Shown here piece after piece: positions 23,201 through 36,364 of a stretch of 64,000 nt of DNA (position 1 is the stretch's first letter; each line of letters opens with the position of its first letter). Under the pieces are notes generated by a model that saw nothing but the letters and a program-made list of their open reading frames with translations, searched no databases and was not told the DNA's origin. Location of the stretch: positions 4,452,501 to 4,516,500 of the forward strand of contig JARHVA010000349.1 of the NCBI GenBank assembly GCA_037957365.1. Direction: 5' to 3'. This DNA comes from Torreya grandis. Taxonomy: Eukaryota; Streptophyta; Pinopsida; Cupressales; Taxaceae. Made by a program: the position numbers and the translations under genes.

Positions 23201-24539
23201 TTTCTCATGAGGAAATATGAGGGATATATGGAATGAAAAAGGGAGTGTAAAAATCAAGCCTTAAGCATATTATGAGAAGACAAGAGGCATACTAAGGACA
23301 TGAGAAGACACTAAGTGACTATTGGTCATCTATATACAAAGGAAACTTGTTCGTTATAGACATAAATATTTTTAGGAAAATAGGCATGCTACTAAGATCA
23401 AATCATGAAGGTAAATTAGTAAAATAAAAATTAAAATGGACCTACCTTTCCATGATGTGTTTCCCATTCCTCAGGACCCCTTACAGATCTGTTAGTCTAT
23501 TGTGAAGATTGGGTACTTATGTGAGAAAGTAGGTAGCACTAAAGGATTTTTTATTCTCATCTTATAATTTATTATCCTACCACACCTCAAAGGACCTTAG
23601 CTCTACTGTGAGTCCAATTATGGAGTTTGAGCTTCGACTATGAGAAGGAGATGTGTTTTGAATCATGTCTTTTAGTGTGATTAGACTTTTAAAAATAATT
23701 TTGCCTTTTAATACCATTGCCTCTTGTTTAAATGATATGGCTTTTAACTTTTTATGGATTTTTAAGCTTTCTCCTCCATACAGACTTGGAATGACCAATC
23801 ACGAGAGATGTAGTGATACACATAAATGAGTTGTTGGATAATCCTAAAGGAAGATAAGTAACCAAAGACAAAGACTGACTAGGACACTTAGGATTGACAA
23901 TGAATTATCCTATGATCTCAAGTCTCAATTGTGTATATGCTTAGTTTGTAGAAAAAGGAAGAAGGGAAAAAATGAGATATAAAAAGTGGACCAATTTAAG
24001 GAGATATTAATGAGTTGTATTTTTTGCTAACTGATCACATGGTAAAAAGGGAGATAATGACCAAAGGGAATAAGGTTTGTATAACGAAGTCACAATGATA
24101 ATTAACCATGAAAAACAAAGATAAAAAAGCAAACAATCATGAAGAAGAAAAGAAAAGATTTTTGAGAAAAACTCAAGAAAGAGAGAGAAATAAATAATAA
24201 ATAAAGACAATCATATGCAAAATATAAATGATAAGATAAGTAAGATATAGTACAACAAGCAAAAAATCATCATAAATGATAAGGAAAAATTTGACATAAT
24301 GTCAAATGATATAATAAATAAATAAAGATAAGATTGAAGAACACATCCAACCCAAATGAAAATGTGAAATCACCATGCATATGCTCATAAATATTTATAT
24401 ATCTATCCACACACATTATCTAAGACATTGGATAAATCTCTATGAAGTTGGAGATGAACTGCTACTAATATCTTGTCAATATTTAATGAATGCTAGGAAA
24501 ATACTTATTTTCTAGTCTCCTCCATAAAAAAAGTAGAAT

Positions 24540-25989
24540 GATCAAGGATCATGTGGAGGAGGGAAATTAGGAAAGGGATGGTTAGTAAAATGCATGAGAG
24601 TAGGCTTTATAGGAGATGAAGGAATCACTGGTGGAGAAGGATCCATGGGTGAGGGAAGGTCCACAGGTGAAGGAATCATGGGTGGAGGCATAGAATGTGG
24701 TAAAGGGACCACATGAGGTGATGTAACCATAGGAGGTGGAGCCATGGGAGAAGGAGGAACCTTATTATAGGGAAAACCTATGGGAGAAGTGGTATAAAGT
24801 CAGATAATTGCTATAAGGTGATCCTTAAGATGATGTTGAAGGATGCAATAATGATTGGTATGATGGGTGTCACATAGTTGCCATAGATAATATACCTCAC
24901 CATACTTAGGTAGATATTTAGGAAGTACCTTCAAGGGATATATAGATTTTTCTAATGATGGGAAAAAATATGCAATGTATCAATAGATTGTCTCAACTTA
25001 TGACAATGGGTGGAATAATGGTTATCTATCCCATAAAACCAATAGATACGCTTGTGAATGGTTTTAGTAGAAGCACTCACAGGAGGTAAAATAGGAATAT
25101 AAGAAGATGGAGAACACTCATTTGGATAATTTTGTGGGTAGAAGATCCATCTTAGGTAACAAAATAAAACCATCACCAAGGGAGGGTTATGATGAGTAAG
25201 GAATAAAAATAGGCTCAACGACAGAAGCAATGGGATCAAAAATAAGGGTAGGATTAGCAATAGTAGGATAAAAAATAGGCTTAACTATATCAGGATCTAT
25301 TGAGGGAGGAGTGAGGTCTATAGAAGGTCTAATGAGAGTTGTACTACCCTTAAGGGTAAACTAGCTACAAGGGTCAGGATCCCTAGTAAAATAGTAAGGC
25401 CATGTCATAACATGATCCATGAGCATAATCCTAAAAAACTAGAGTCATCAACACCATATATACCCTATGATAAAGGGTAAAAATAAAAAAATCAAGAACT
25501 TTAAGTGAATTAAAATGATGAGATGCATGAAAAGACCCAAGTAAATAATAATGATAATGGACAATCTTGACATCATGGGATTGTATAAGATTGCCTAGTA
25601 ATGGATCATCTAAGGAATAACCATCATCATAATCTAGGGTGTGAAGATCAATGACAAAGGTAGGGATAACCTTGTCATCTGATGAAGTATGCTAAATTAA
25701 ATACCTAGTCTTGGTTAATACTACAAGAATGTCATCATAAGGAGGCTTACGAGAGCAAGGTTAAAAAAAAGTAGGAAGATGAAATATAAGATGAGGTGAG
25801 AGATCATAAGTTTCGATCTTTATGTTAATCTCATTAGGCTCATCATCATGAAATTCTAAGAGGTTAGGAGGAATGCTAAAAATGAGCTCAAGATTCTTAT
25901 TGTGACCTTGGGTTGAGTTAATAGGAAAGTTGAGATGTTGAGACTCACAAAATGGAATGTTTGGAAAAGGATCAAGAGTAGGACTCTTG
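24540..25989 (-). pseudogene. Region after protease in element E, with a proline-rich end
   Basis: A continuing decayed reading frame follows protease. It includes IYWFYGIDNHYSTHCHKL (near 25040), which resembles a zinc-knuckle with the pattern C-x4-H-x4-C after one Cys was lost. At 24542-24745 the frame is strongly repetitive in PPPM, PSP and SPV units, which suggests a disordered proline-rich tail. No reverse transcriptase motif follows. I do not recognise the product. It could be an extra open reading frame of E or an extended Gag-like second protein. Confidence 0.4.
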
Positions 25990-26400
25990 AAGATACCATG
26001 TTCTTTAAATTATTCAAAATTCCAAGGGTTAGTATCACCTTTAATCTTGTAAATGGATTCATTATGAGGGAATTTAATGCATTGGTATGCAAAAAAAGAA
26101 ACACCTCTCATATGGTGAGTCCATGACCTATCAAGCAAGATGTTATAATAAAGGGGGAAGTTAAATATCATCAACTTCACATGGACAGTGATAGGTGGGA
26201 TGGTAATGGGAAGCCATATACAAAATAAAAGAGGCATTTTCCTTTTATCATATCCTTGGCATGTGTTGTGTGTAGATTTGAGATTTCATTCTAAATATCT
26301 AAAAGTCTTAATGAAATTGAGAGAAGTGACACATGTGCCAGAGCCCTCATTAATTAATGCATGCTTGACTTGGATATCACCTATTTAGATGCTAATAAAA
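25990..26400 (-). pseudogene. Retropepsin-type protease remnant (element E)
   Basis: The minus strand reads HALINEGSGTCVTSLNF (near 26360), where the family has an LIDxGSxxNxxS active site; the catalytic Asp is now Asn, a G-to-A change. It continues with PITVHVKLMIFNFPLYYNIL and then LLDRSWTHHMRGVSFF (26100-26190). This equals the YNxLLGRPWxHxMxAVPS end of plant Ty3/gypsy proteases, with G changed to D. The following CIKFPHNESIYKIKGD segment is typical of elements whose protease is fused to Gag. A glycine-poor flap and lost Asp make it inactive. Confidence 0.8.
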
Positions 26401-27369
26401 AAGGGAGGATCATTCACATAAAGAAAAATCTCATCAAGAATCATAGAATCTATGGTAAATTTTAAAGAAAGAGAAGTGTATATAGTTTCATCAACATTGA
26501 TAGACATCTCTTCACATTGTTATTAAATACTATCTTCAAAACTAGATAAAGTTGCATCCCATCCTGCTAGATGAGGATGAGGGATATTCATCTCGAATAA
26601 TAGTTGCATGAGATGGTTTATATGATGGGGAGGAGTACTCACAAGCTCAAGGAATGGAATTTGTTATGGGAGATTAGTGAGCTATGTAATGGGATCCCAC
26701 TCATCATATCCCATAAGAAGGTTATTAGATATAGGCATGTAATGGTTAAGGATATCCTCAAAAGGATGAGACAAAGTACATTGGAATTTTTATTCATAAG
26801 AAGAAGAATAATGTTTAGAAAAAGGTTGTAAATAATGTTGAGATGATGAAGTAGTTGGTTCAAGTTGATTTTTAGAAATGGAAGAAGAAGCATTATTAGA
26901 AAATTGATTATCATTAGTATTGGACGGTGATGGAAGAATGGTTAAAATATAATAAGAAGTGTTATCCAAGGGAGAATCGTAAATCAAATCATCAAAAGTA
27001 ATAAGGTCATATTTACCCAACTCATTTAAATGAGTTGGAGAATAATCTTGGATAACATGATATGTTCTAGATGAAGGAGGAGTGTAGATAGGTTGGGAAT
27101 AAATGAAATTCACCACCCTTCACATATTAGTCATGCTAACCACATTATATTTATAATTTGTTTCAACAAGACTTTAAACATTATTGGTGGAAGGGGTGGG
27201 ATTGTCTTGGGTGTCTTGAATTGGTTGATGATTAAGAAGAGGGTCTTTATAGATAGATAAATGAGAGTTTAATTGATTCAAGGCTTGAGTTTTGTCATGT
27301 GATTTATAGTCCTTGAAATTAATTTCATAAGCTTATTGATGCTTACAAATTATATAATGATGATCAAAA

Positions 27370-28959
27370 TTAGGACCAAACATAAATCCCATAGCTAAAT
27401 TATGAAGTTGTCTATAGGTTTTATGAGAATGACCCCAACTAGAATGAAACCAACAAAACTTGTTAGGATCATACTAGGATTTCAAAGGATAAGTAGGGTC
27501 AAGATCTCAAGGAAGAGGCTTGGGTATACACTTAAGTAATTGAGATAAAGATAGAGGTTTTTGAACATTGATGTTATTTAGTGAAGATAAATTAGGATTA
27601 TTATATTATTGGGAAGGGGGAGATAGTTCCAATGAAGGGGTAGGAATGACAACTTGACTATTATGAATGGTGTCATAAGAATTTGTAATACCATCATTGG
27701 TAATATTGTGGTTTTTTTCTTTAGTAAGAGATGAGGACCCATAGAAGGTTGGGGTGGCACAAATTGATGCATAAGGAAATATTATCATTTATCTTGGTTA
27801 ATAGGATCCTCCAAGATATGTGGAGAGAAAGTGTAGACTTGATATTGTAATTTAGGAAAGAGGGCATTGGTGGAGAGATGGAAATGATTATCATCAGCCA
27901 TACTATGTTCACATTTATTTGACAAAGTATTCCATATTTAAAAAAAGGCTTGAGTAATTTCATTTTCATTTTGTTTTCAATTTATGAAATATGCCAAAGT
28001 GTTTTAAGGGAGATCACTAGTTTGGAATTATTGCACTAAAGCATTCACTAAATCCTCCAATATAGTAATGGAATGTGGTCTAAGTTTATTGTACCAATCC
28101 AAGGCATCACTTATGAGGGTTTTGGCAAGAGCTTGGTAGTAGAAAAGGTGTTTTATTTGACCCAATCCTTATAAATATTTCTAAATGTCTTAAGATGAAA
28201 GGTAGGTTTGGTTGATCCATTATAGGAAACTATAGGTGTTATACCTCCTATGCCAATGTTAGAAATTTGAGTAGTGAGAGGTTAATTTTTAATATTCTTG
28301 ATGGTTTTGTTGATTAAATGAGGTTGAGGAATAAGATTTCCTTGAGAATATTGAAGAGGAGGGTGAACATTTTGGTTATGTGTGACCCAAGCCATTGGTT
28401 ACAAATGAGATTGAAGGTGAAGAAGGTGGTTTTACTTTCTCATCATTTGCTTTGTGTTATGAGATTGAAATGTATTAATTTGATTAAGAGTTTTAAACAA
28501 AATTTGATGTGTTTGATTAGCATTATTTGAATAATTAGGGTTGGCATTAATGTTAGTATTAGTAGAGTGGGTACCACTATTGGAGTTGATAGGAGTTTGA
28601 GAATAATTTTGAGAGTGGGATGCACTAGTGGTGAAATTTGCTTGTGTAGAAAAAGATGGACTAGTGAATGGGTGAGAGGAAGAAACACTAGAATAATGAT
28701 TAATTTGGGTAGAAAATGAAGTACTAGTATATGGATTAAGGATAGGGGATCTTAAGAGAGGCCCACTAGATATAAAACCTACCATGTTAATGGATATACT
28801 AGGCATGGGGGTGGAACAAGTAAGAGAATAAAAGGTCATGGTATGAGAAGGGGTCATAATTGAAAGAAGAGGTTGAGAATAAAAGAAAGTGGTACCCCCA
28901 AATCTAGTTGTGAATGTAGGAGTAGGTGAATGAGGCTCTTCAACTTGACCACTAATCAT
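27370..28959 (-). pseudogene. Gag remnant of element E
   Basis: The N-terminal part is the longest open frame of the window, 175 codons (28432-28959), rich in Ser, Thr, Asn and Pro, with several SxPFTSPSFSTQ-like repeats. After a frameshift the gag core appears as ALAKTLISDALDWYNKLRP (near 28120) and SITILEDLVNALVQ, the classic WYxxLxxxSIxxWxxLxxxF pattern. A knuckle-like FCWFHSSWGHSHKTYRQL lies near 27440, with the last Cys lost. Between 27360 and 26400 the frame is too broken to read. Order on the minus strand is gag then protease, as expected. Confidence 0.8.
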
Positions 28960-29304
28960 AATATTGTAAATGGAAGAAGGATATTTTCCTTGATGTTGAG
29001 AGTAAATTTAGAGATAAAGAAGAGCATTTTGAGAGTATATTCTAACTCAGATTGATATTCTAATGAGAAAAGATAAGTATGTTGTGAATAAGTATTAGGA
29101 TGGGTCCCATAATTCATTGTGTGAGCGGAAATATGAACATTACTAACATCCAAGAGAGGATACCTACTCTATCTATGGGAGACCCTATGAGGATTGGTAA
29201 GATTCATCATGTTTTTTGATTGTAACCCAATGTTACTATAAAAAAAGGTCATGATGCAAGGAAAGTAAGGGAGATGAGAAGGCAAAGTACCAAGAAGTGA
29301 TTGA

Positions 29305-30715
29305 AATAGTACAGGGTCGATTGGATTGACCTAGCACAAAAATAGGGACTACAAAACTATATAGGGTAAACTAGGTTGATCTAGTACAATGCATAAAGAC
29401 TAGAAAAAGAGGTAAAAATAGATATAGATAGTACAAGGTCAACTGGGTCAATCTTATATAGTGTATAGATGCTAGGAAAATAAGAGCTAAAAGGAAACAA
29501 ATAGTCAATTAGATCAATGCTAACCAATCCAATTGAAACACACAATAGAAAACCTTGCATTAATTCTAGATAATGCAAGTTTTTCACACATAATTGATCA
29601 AAGAGCATGTTATCAACTTGAAAAGTAAAGGGATAACTAATTGGTAAACCTAAGATGTTTTATTAGATTATTAATAATATGATTTTAAATTTAATGGGAA
29701 GTTGGTTTTAAGGAACAAGATAACAATTTAAGGATGGCTTCAGGTAATTTGGATGAAAAAGCACTATACTATCAATGATATAGGCTTGGTATTGGGGCCT
29801 ACCCCCTCACTTCACAAACCATAGTGATAAGGGTGTCAGGTGCTTAGCCAGAACATACCATTTACCATGCTTTATACTTGATTAAAGTATGAAGTTAGCT
29901 TTCCCCTTGGTGATGAAATCTAAGTAGGTTGGCCTTGGGTAGACAAATGTTAAAGTGATTGTTTAGATTATGTGATTTGGTCATGTATGTGCAAAATAGA
30001 AATAGTGAAACTAAATAGTTAATTAAAACCCCCTTAATTAGACTATGTGAACTATTCTAAGCATTCAATCAACAAGAAAATAAAGGTGTGAACTAATTAC
30101 TAGCATATAGAGATTAATTCCAATTTAAAACAAGGTATAATTTTGACACTATATGCAAAAAATATAGAATAGGGTCGATAGGGTCAAATGTATACTAAAA
30201 AATCAAGGTATGAAAATGTATAGGGTTGGTTAGGGTTGACCTATTTATTTAGATAGCACATAGAATAAAGAATTAGGTTAACAGGGTCAATCTAATTGAC
30301 TGTATAGGGGTAGTTTTGAAGACTAAAAACTATGAAAGTAAATATAGTAAAAAAAGAGATAGAGATATAGAAAGGATCCTTGGTGGATTAGAGATCTTGA
30401 GAATGAATATTTCTAGTAAAGAACATTGTAGAATGCTAATGAAACCTACTAACTATGTTAACTAGGTCGATCAAGATATGTAGGGGCCTATTTCAAAATC
30501 CTAAAAATGTACATGGCTGACTAGGGTCAACCTAATATTTTTTCTAGATGCTTGAAAGTGTACAGGGTCAACTAGGTTGACCTAGTAGTATAAAATGGAA
30601 GTCTAGAATTATATAAACCTATACTAAGTCATCTAAGTTGATCTAGTTGCCTATTATTGAAAACCTATGTATAGAAATTAAAATTGGGTCAATAGAGTCA
30701 ATCCATTATGATACA
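29305..30715. repeat. Series of short palindromic motifs in the leader of element E
   Basis: At least eleven copies of a motif close to GGGTCAACTAGGTTGACCTA lie in this leader between gag and the 5' LTR. Clear ones are at 29315, 29363, 29433, 30173, 30218, 30268, 30462, 30510, 30560, 30630 and 30683. Spacing is irregular (about 45-110 bp). The core GGTCAAC...GTTGACC is an inverted repeat. Two to three more copies lie in each LTR. No open frame explains the conservation. The leader has no gene. Confidence 0.7.
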
Positions 30716-30783
30716 TATATGACAAAAATAATGTGAAAAAGAATGAAAGAAAGTGAAATAAATCTTGAATTATAAATGCATCA

Positions 30784-31961
30784 TGTCTATAAATTAATCC
30801 TAGATCAAAGAAGATAGATCATACCTACACTTTTGATTAGGGATACATTTATTAAGTAGGAGAAAGACCAATATGGGGATCTTCTAGACCCAATTAGGGG
30901 ATCACTTGTCATAAAAAACCATGTGAGGTAGGGTTATAAATCCTATAGTCTAACACAATCATGAAAAAAACCTAAAAGAGTCATAAGGTTTGATATTTCA
31001 CCTATGCTAATAAACAAGAAAGTAAATCTAATCTAGTGCACACCAAAGCTTGTGATACAAAGTGGGGGTCAGAAACAAAACAAACAACTAAACTATACAT
31101 GCATAGAAGGCATATACTCACATCAATGTATATATAATCCTAATTCATGGAAGAGAGAAGCACATTTACATTATCTATCTACTCTTACAAAGGATAAATA
31201 AATTTAGGAATACTTACCTTGAAGACAAACCCATTGAGCCTCAAACTCTCCCTTAGCCAAAGTCCTTCACAAGAGATTTTTATGTCATGTAAGGATATAA
31301 AAGACAAATCATCTCTAGGATACACAACTTATATATGTATCCAAAAGACTTCTCCACAAGACAAGATCCATATCTCCAAATATAGTATGAAACCATAATC
31401 TGTATTCATTAAGTAGAATGGTCAATAAGTAGATGTTCATTCACACTTATTCTTATTATCTTATCTTCTCTACAAATGGTTGGAAATAACTTGTGTATAT
31501 AGGTAGATATTTCCCTAAATCCTCTAAAAAAATTTAGCTATATAAGGTCATCCATGGTTAACCCTATATGTTTTTGAGAATAATTCACTAAGTATAAGCT
31601 AGGTCAGACAAAAGGCTAACAAACCCAAAATGTGAAAAATACCCTAAACTATATAGGGTTAGTCATGGTTGACTTAGTAAAAGCAATATTTCAAAATGTA
31701 ATTAAGGCAATAAAATAAGGATTGAAAGAGGAAAATTATTGGAATGGGTGGGACTAGGAAGAATAAGCTTAGGTTTAATTGTTGTAAAAATTGAGTGTGT
31801 AGATGTCAAGTGGAAAAAGGTAAAACAATCTTATGAAGCATTGATAATCTACCCATCCTTTTCCAATTGCACCCCTTAAGGTATACACTTAGATAGTTGA
31901 GACTTGATAGGTTCCTTCAAGATACAAAGTGTTAGTAATCAATAAAAGTTTGAAAATATTA
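30784..31961 (-). repeat. 5' LTR of element E
   Basis: Direct repeat of 17729-18912 in the same order, sharing CATACCTACACTTTTGATT, CCATGTGAGGTAGGGTTA, AACAAACAACTAAACTATAC and GTGTTAGTAATCAATAAAA. Identity looks like roughly 80-85% by eye. Next to its inner edge I see no TGG-starting primer-binding site on the minus strand, so that site has mutated or the boundary is a few bases off. Confidence 0.85.
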
Positions 31962-34900
31962 TCATTTCAAGGAAGTTTTTAAAATAAATGGGTATATTAT
32001 TAATAAAAAATCAATGGATATATGGGTTTCACCATGATTTCAAGCTCATTCAAGGCCTAGAGCTTCAAAGCAAGAGGTTTTAATCAAATTTGTAGATTTT
32101 CAAGCACAAGATTGCAACATTGGCAAGTTTTGATCATAAAGATCAAGTTATAACATGTATAAAGGATATCCAAATAAAAATAAGGGTATATATATATATT
32201 AAAGTCATGAATTATCAATTATTATGCAACAATAATAAGGAACAAATTTTCAATCCATGGGTAGACCAAATCTCAGACCTACAGACCAAAATTGTAAAGT
32301 TTATGGGTTTTAGTGTATTTGTAGTGGTCTCCTAAAGGATATGAAGGAATAAAAGGTTTTTAATAGGTTAATAGGATCATACTCAGTCAACTAAAGATCT
32401 TAAAATGAATAAGATCAAATTAAAAAAGAAAGAACATCTCCAAAACCTATTTTATAAGTTTGTTTGCAAGAAACTAGGCCTCTTATCATGCCCTAATATT
32501 TTTGTATTGATGCATGGTCCAAAAAACGTTTATAAGGGGGTTATGAGGTTATTAAGGCACTTCACCATAGTATTTAGATGTGTAAACAACTAAAAAATTA
32601 TGTAGAAACAATCTATAGACTTGGAGACCTAAAATAATGAAAATTATAAGGGTTTATTGCAAACAATCACATGTTATCTTAATTATGTTAATACATGGGC
32701 CTATAAAAGTATTGGAGAGTGTTGAGAGGGTCACAAGGATACCATAAATTATGTTTATATCAAGGGAGAAATAAATAATCATACCATTATACAAAAAATA
32801 TGATAGGTAGGTCTAAAATCTTACTTAAACCTTAAAGGCGATAAACACATTTTTTGAGGTTTTTAATATTTTTAAGGGATCAAGCATGAAATTAGAGAAT
32901 ATAATAATGATGGAAAAAAATTTATAGGTAATTTTTAAATTTTACATAGTGTCATGATCAAAGGGAAAGCATCACTAAGCTTTCTAGACTCTCTAAAGAG
33001 ATGAAAGCATATCTACATGCATTTATTAAGAGTTGAGAGATCTCAATTGAAATCAAATCTTAGGACCTAAACCCAAGATTCAAGGTTATCCAATTTAAAT
33101 CCCAATGTTTTCAAACTTTAAATAACCAACCTAAAGGCCTACATCTCATCTTGTATGGACTTCAATATTCTCATTCATAGGTTTCACAAGTTTGCATGAA
33201 GAGTTTCAAGGAGTTTCAATCATGAAAAGGGATAGAGTGATGTGATCATAAGATTTAAAAATATTTCCATGGTGTTTTTTACGATTTTAACCTCAGAGAA
33301 AGTTATTATTGAGCTCAAAATCATACTTATAGGTCCACTAGTTGTATACAGTAAATCAAATCTTGTTTTATCCATGTTTTGAGGTTAATCAAGGTGATAA
33401 AATGAATGATAATGGAGGATAATTATGGGGTAGAACTATTCCAATTGGGATATCTCAAAAATAGGTCTTGAAACTCAAGTATTCTTTATTGAATGCTCTC
33501 ATGCTACTTGAATGCCTACTAGGGTTTTGAAGTTAAAAAACATCATAAAATTAAAAAAAACACTAAAACATTGATGAAAATTTGTAGGCATGTGTATTAG
33601 AATGTTTTAAAAAATTTAAAAGTGATTTGGTCTCTATAAAGAAATTTATTCCAAAAACTCAGTATGTAGACCTAGTTTTAGGCCTCAAAAACCACTAGTT
33701 TTTGTTTTCTAGCATGATCAAGGTTAGTTTAGGGTAATAATCATTATTTTGAGTTGATGTAAAATTATATGTGTGTTATAAATACTTTAATGGAATTAAT
33801 ACTAATTTTTTCATTTAGATTTTAGTCAAGAAGGCTATTGGTCTAATTAGCTCAATCAAGTAGGTAACAAGTTGATCTTCCTTTGAGAGTTTTAACTAAG
33901 TTTGAAAATGAGTACACATGGTTATAGAGACATGATATTGTCATAAAAAAACCTTTAAAATATATTTTTAGGTGTACACCAATAGTTCATGAGGTTCCTT
34001 GAAAAGATAATCCAAACAAGCATGTCTACAAGTTTAGAGAACCAAGAGTTCAAACATAAGAAAGTTGTAGCTTTGTAAACATTAAAGAGGATCTCCATGG
34101 ATGTTAAAACTATTAAAAAAAAGTTAGAGGAATTTAATTTTATCTCCATGGTGTTAAATAATAAGGGATGAGATCTTGAACTCATCAATCATATCTACAA
34201 TCCTATAAGACATGTTTGAAAATTGCTAATACTTCTAACCTATTGTGAGGTCTACAAGTTGAAGAAGTAGAAGTTTTATGACTTAAATACCTAAATCATA
34301 TACCTCAAAAAAGTTTATAATAGTATTTTGGTAATCTTAAATGGATTATTACAGGTTATTAAAATTAAATATATTATAAAATAGAGCCCTAAAAGCACAA
34401 AATTGTAGGTTTCTTAGCTTCTCTATGAGATGTTATGTGAAAACATGATGATGCATCAGCTTCTCCACCTATCCTAGAGACCCTCACATAGATTTAAAGA
34501 TTAATTTTAGTCAAATAATTCTTCTAAAACATGCTTATTTCTATCATGAATATATTTAATGGTCACTAAGAACATGAAGGAGGTATGGAGGCATTGAAAA
34601 CTACCTCTAGAGAGATGCAACTCCCTCTAAGGAGTAGGAATTGGGTCAACTCAACTCAAATATATAAATGGATATTATAATTCCATGTCAACCATTCAAA
34701 AATATATAACATGAATACATGAATAAGTGGGTGAGTTAAATCCATTAGGAAAAGAGATCCATGTTCTGAAAAAATAGAGCAACATTGAAGAATAGTTGAC
34801 TAAACCATGCATGCACAAGCCTCACAAAGGTCAAGGAAAGAAATAAAAGGGTCATCACCTCCAATAATATACCCATATTCCATGTTATATCATCATGAAG

Positions 34901-35500
34901 AGGCCTAAAGGGTTATAGGAGGCTTAATACATCTATTTACTTATCTATTTTCTTATATGGACTAGATCATGGTGTAATGACAATAATTATGAGGTCTTGT
35001 AATGCTCTTTTCTCCTATTTCATCTCATTTTCTTATATATAGGGCTGAAAATACATTTTTAATGATCTCTCCACTTGGGTATGACAAGACTCTACTATTT
35101 TGAGACTTATAATGCTAGATTAATGCCTTATAATCAATAAAATATTAATTTTACCATATTTAAGTACTTGTATTTTATGTGTATTTCATGAATTTATTGA
35201 TCTATTCTTATAGAAAGATGTTTTATCTTGAATTTTTATCCAAATTATCCTCACCTCTATATAATAACACCATTTTTTATAGGTTGTATATTATGTATTT
35301 ATGGACATAAGCATGAATTGGATTTGTAAACCCACCATTCTAGCCTTTTACAAGGTAGATTATGACCCTCCTAATTCTATCTTATGTCTTATACCTCTAT
35401 ACAAAACACTTATTCAAGATAGGTTCAATTTGAGGATTGCATATGATTAATTTATATCCTTATCAATTCTCTTGAGATTATATAGGTGAGTGGATGAGAT
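31962..35500. other. Long non-coding stretch, probably old repeat DNA
   Basis: No coding motif on either strand. Short open frames are shadows. Text is A-rich on the plus strand, with frequent AAGG and ATCAAG words. A TATA-like TATATATA at 35034-35041, followed about 95 bp later by AATAAA (35136-35141), could be the promoter and poly(A) signal of a plus-oriented LTR. No partner LTR was found. Confidence 0.35.
35034..35141 (+). promoter_or_regulatory. TATA box and poly(A) signal spaced as in an LTR R region
   Basis: TCTTATATATAGGG at 35031-35044 and AATCAATAAAATA at 35132-35144. In plant LTRs the R region lies between such signals. AT-rich DNA produces these words by chance, so this is weak without a matching second LTR. 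Confidence 0.25.
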
Positions 35501-35504
35501 CTCT

Positions 35505-35765
35505 ATACTATTGGTGTATCACATATTTTAGTTTCAGTTCAATCCATCTTCCCTTTTCATGATAAAAGCATAGTCTTAGATGTAAATATGTCTCTTTAGC
35601 CTAGTTTTAGGCTTGTATCTAATCTTAAATCAGGTTCATATAGTTTAGGAAGGAAGTTAGTCTTCTTCATATGTTCATCCCAAGGAGCTAAGGTCCCACA
35701 CCTTGAGGATGATCCCATTATTGACATTGGATCATTTGATTGGATGAGGGGGTGAAAGATACAAG
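35505..35765. repeat. Dispersed repeat, second copy
   Basis: Matches 13979-14245 in the same orientation over about 260 bp. It ends shortly before the zinc-knuckle half of element F gag. In both places it sits at the border of a gag-containing element, so it may be an LTR or leader fragment of a further family. Confidence 0.7.
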
Positions 35766-35779
35766 TGAAAAGTATTAAT

Positions 35780-36364
35780 AGGTTGTTTGCTACTCAAATT
35801 TTAACTTTTATTTTGGAAATAATTAAATTCATGGACCTCATCTATATTATCTTCTAGTTAATTATCATCCTTTTTTAGAATTGGGATATCATATGTCTAA
35901 AATACCATTTTTTTTACTAGAGTGTCCAAGATCAATGAAGTAAGAAGGTTATGTTTGATGTGTATATACTTATTACATATCCATGTACTTCTAAAAGATA
36001 TTAAAGGTTGTATAGAAATTGATGCAATCTAGCTCACCATGTTGTGTAGCATTATGAACTTGGCACCAATTTGTAATTGCTACTTCCATGATGTTGATCT
36101 CTAGCATCCTATTATGTGGAAGTTGTTCTAGATTATTCATATATTTATTGAAATATCTATTATACCTCTATAATATAAAGCTATGATTGATATTCTAACC
36201 TCCAGTGTTACTCATGCATTTATACATGTTTAGAAACATGTTGCTTAATTTTTGGGCCATCTTATGGATTGACTTTAATTCTATTTTGGTGTAAATAGAA
36301 TTGGTGCCTTATGTTATAATAGCATTAACTACAACCAATGATTGATTTATGTTTTTTAAGTTAT
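35780..36364 (-). pseudogene. Element F gag, C-terminal part (split by element B)
   Basis: This continues the gag of element F on the minus strand, after the insertion of B. The text MAQKLSNMFLNMYKCM (near 36265) is a helical segment. The knuckle CQVHNATQHGELDCI (36021-36065) has the pattern C-x2-H-N-x3-H-x4-C and is almost the same as CRFHNTSKHGELDCI in element D. F and D are thus related. After the knuckle the frame carries acidic residues (LEDNIDEVHEF) and then ends at the dispersed repeat. Stops break it. The other half is at 44303-45100. Confidence 0.75.
36360..36364. other. Target site duplication GTTAT, left
   Basis: GTTAT directly precedes the LTR of element B. The same five bases directly follow the other LTR at 44303-44307. 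Five-base duplications are normal for LTR element insertion. Confidence 0.85.

Larger units (their letters stand above)
17729..31961 (-). mobile_element. Element E: 14.2-kb LTR retrotransposon with gag and protease but no visible pol
   Basis: Two direct LTRs of about 1.18 kb flank a 11.9-kb interior. On the minus strand the order is 5' LTR, a leader rich in short palindromic repeats, gag, protease, a Pro-rich tail, about 4 kb without clear domains, an antisense PMD pseudogene, and the 3' LTR. I found no reverse transcriptase, RNase H or integrase motif, so E looks like a non-autonomous element moved by another element's enzymes. Its LTRs differ at many positions, so it is old. I could not settle the target duplication. 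Confidence 0.75.

Noticed and set aside
24007..24210. Hydrophobic minus-strand frame resembling a membrane protein
   Set aside because: Composition bias of A-rich plus-strand DNA; no start context, motif or partner.
26604..26831. Plus-strand open frames at 25.9-28.5 kb
   Set aside because: They are shadows opposite the gag and protease of element E, which lie on the minus strand.
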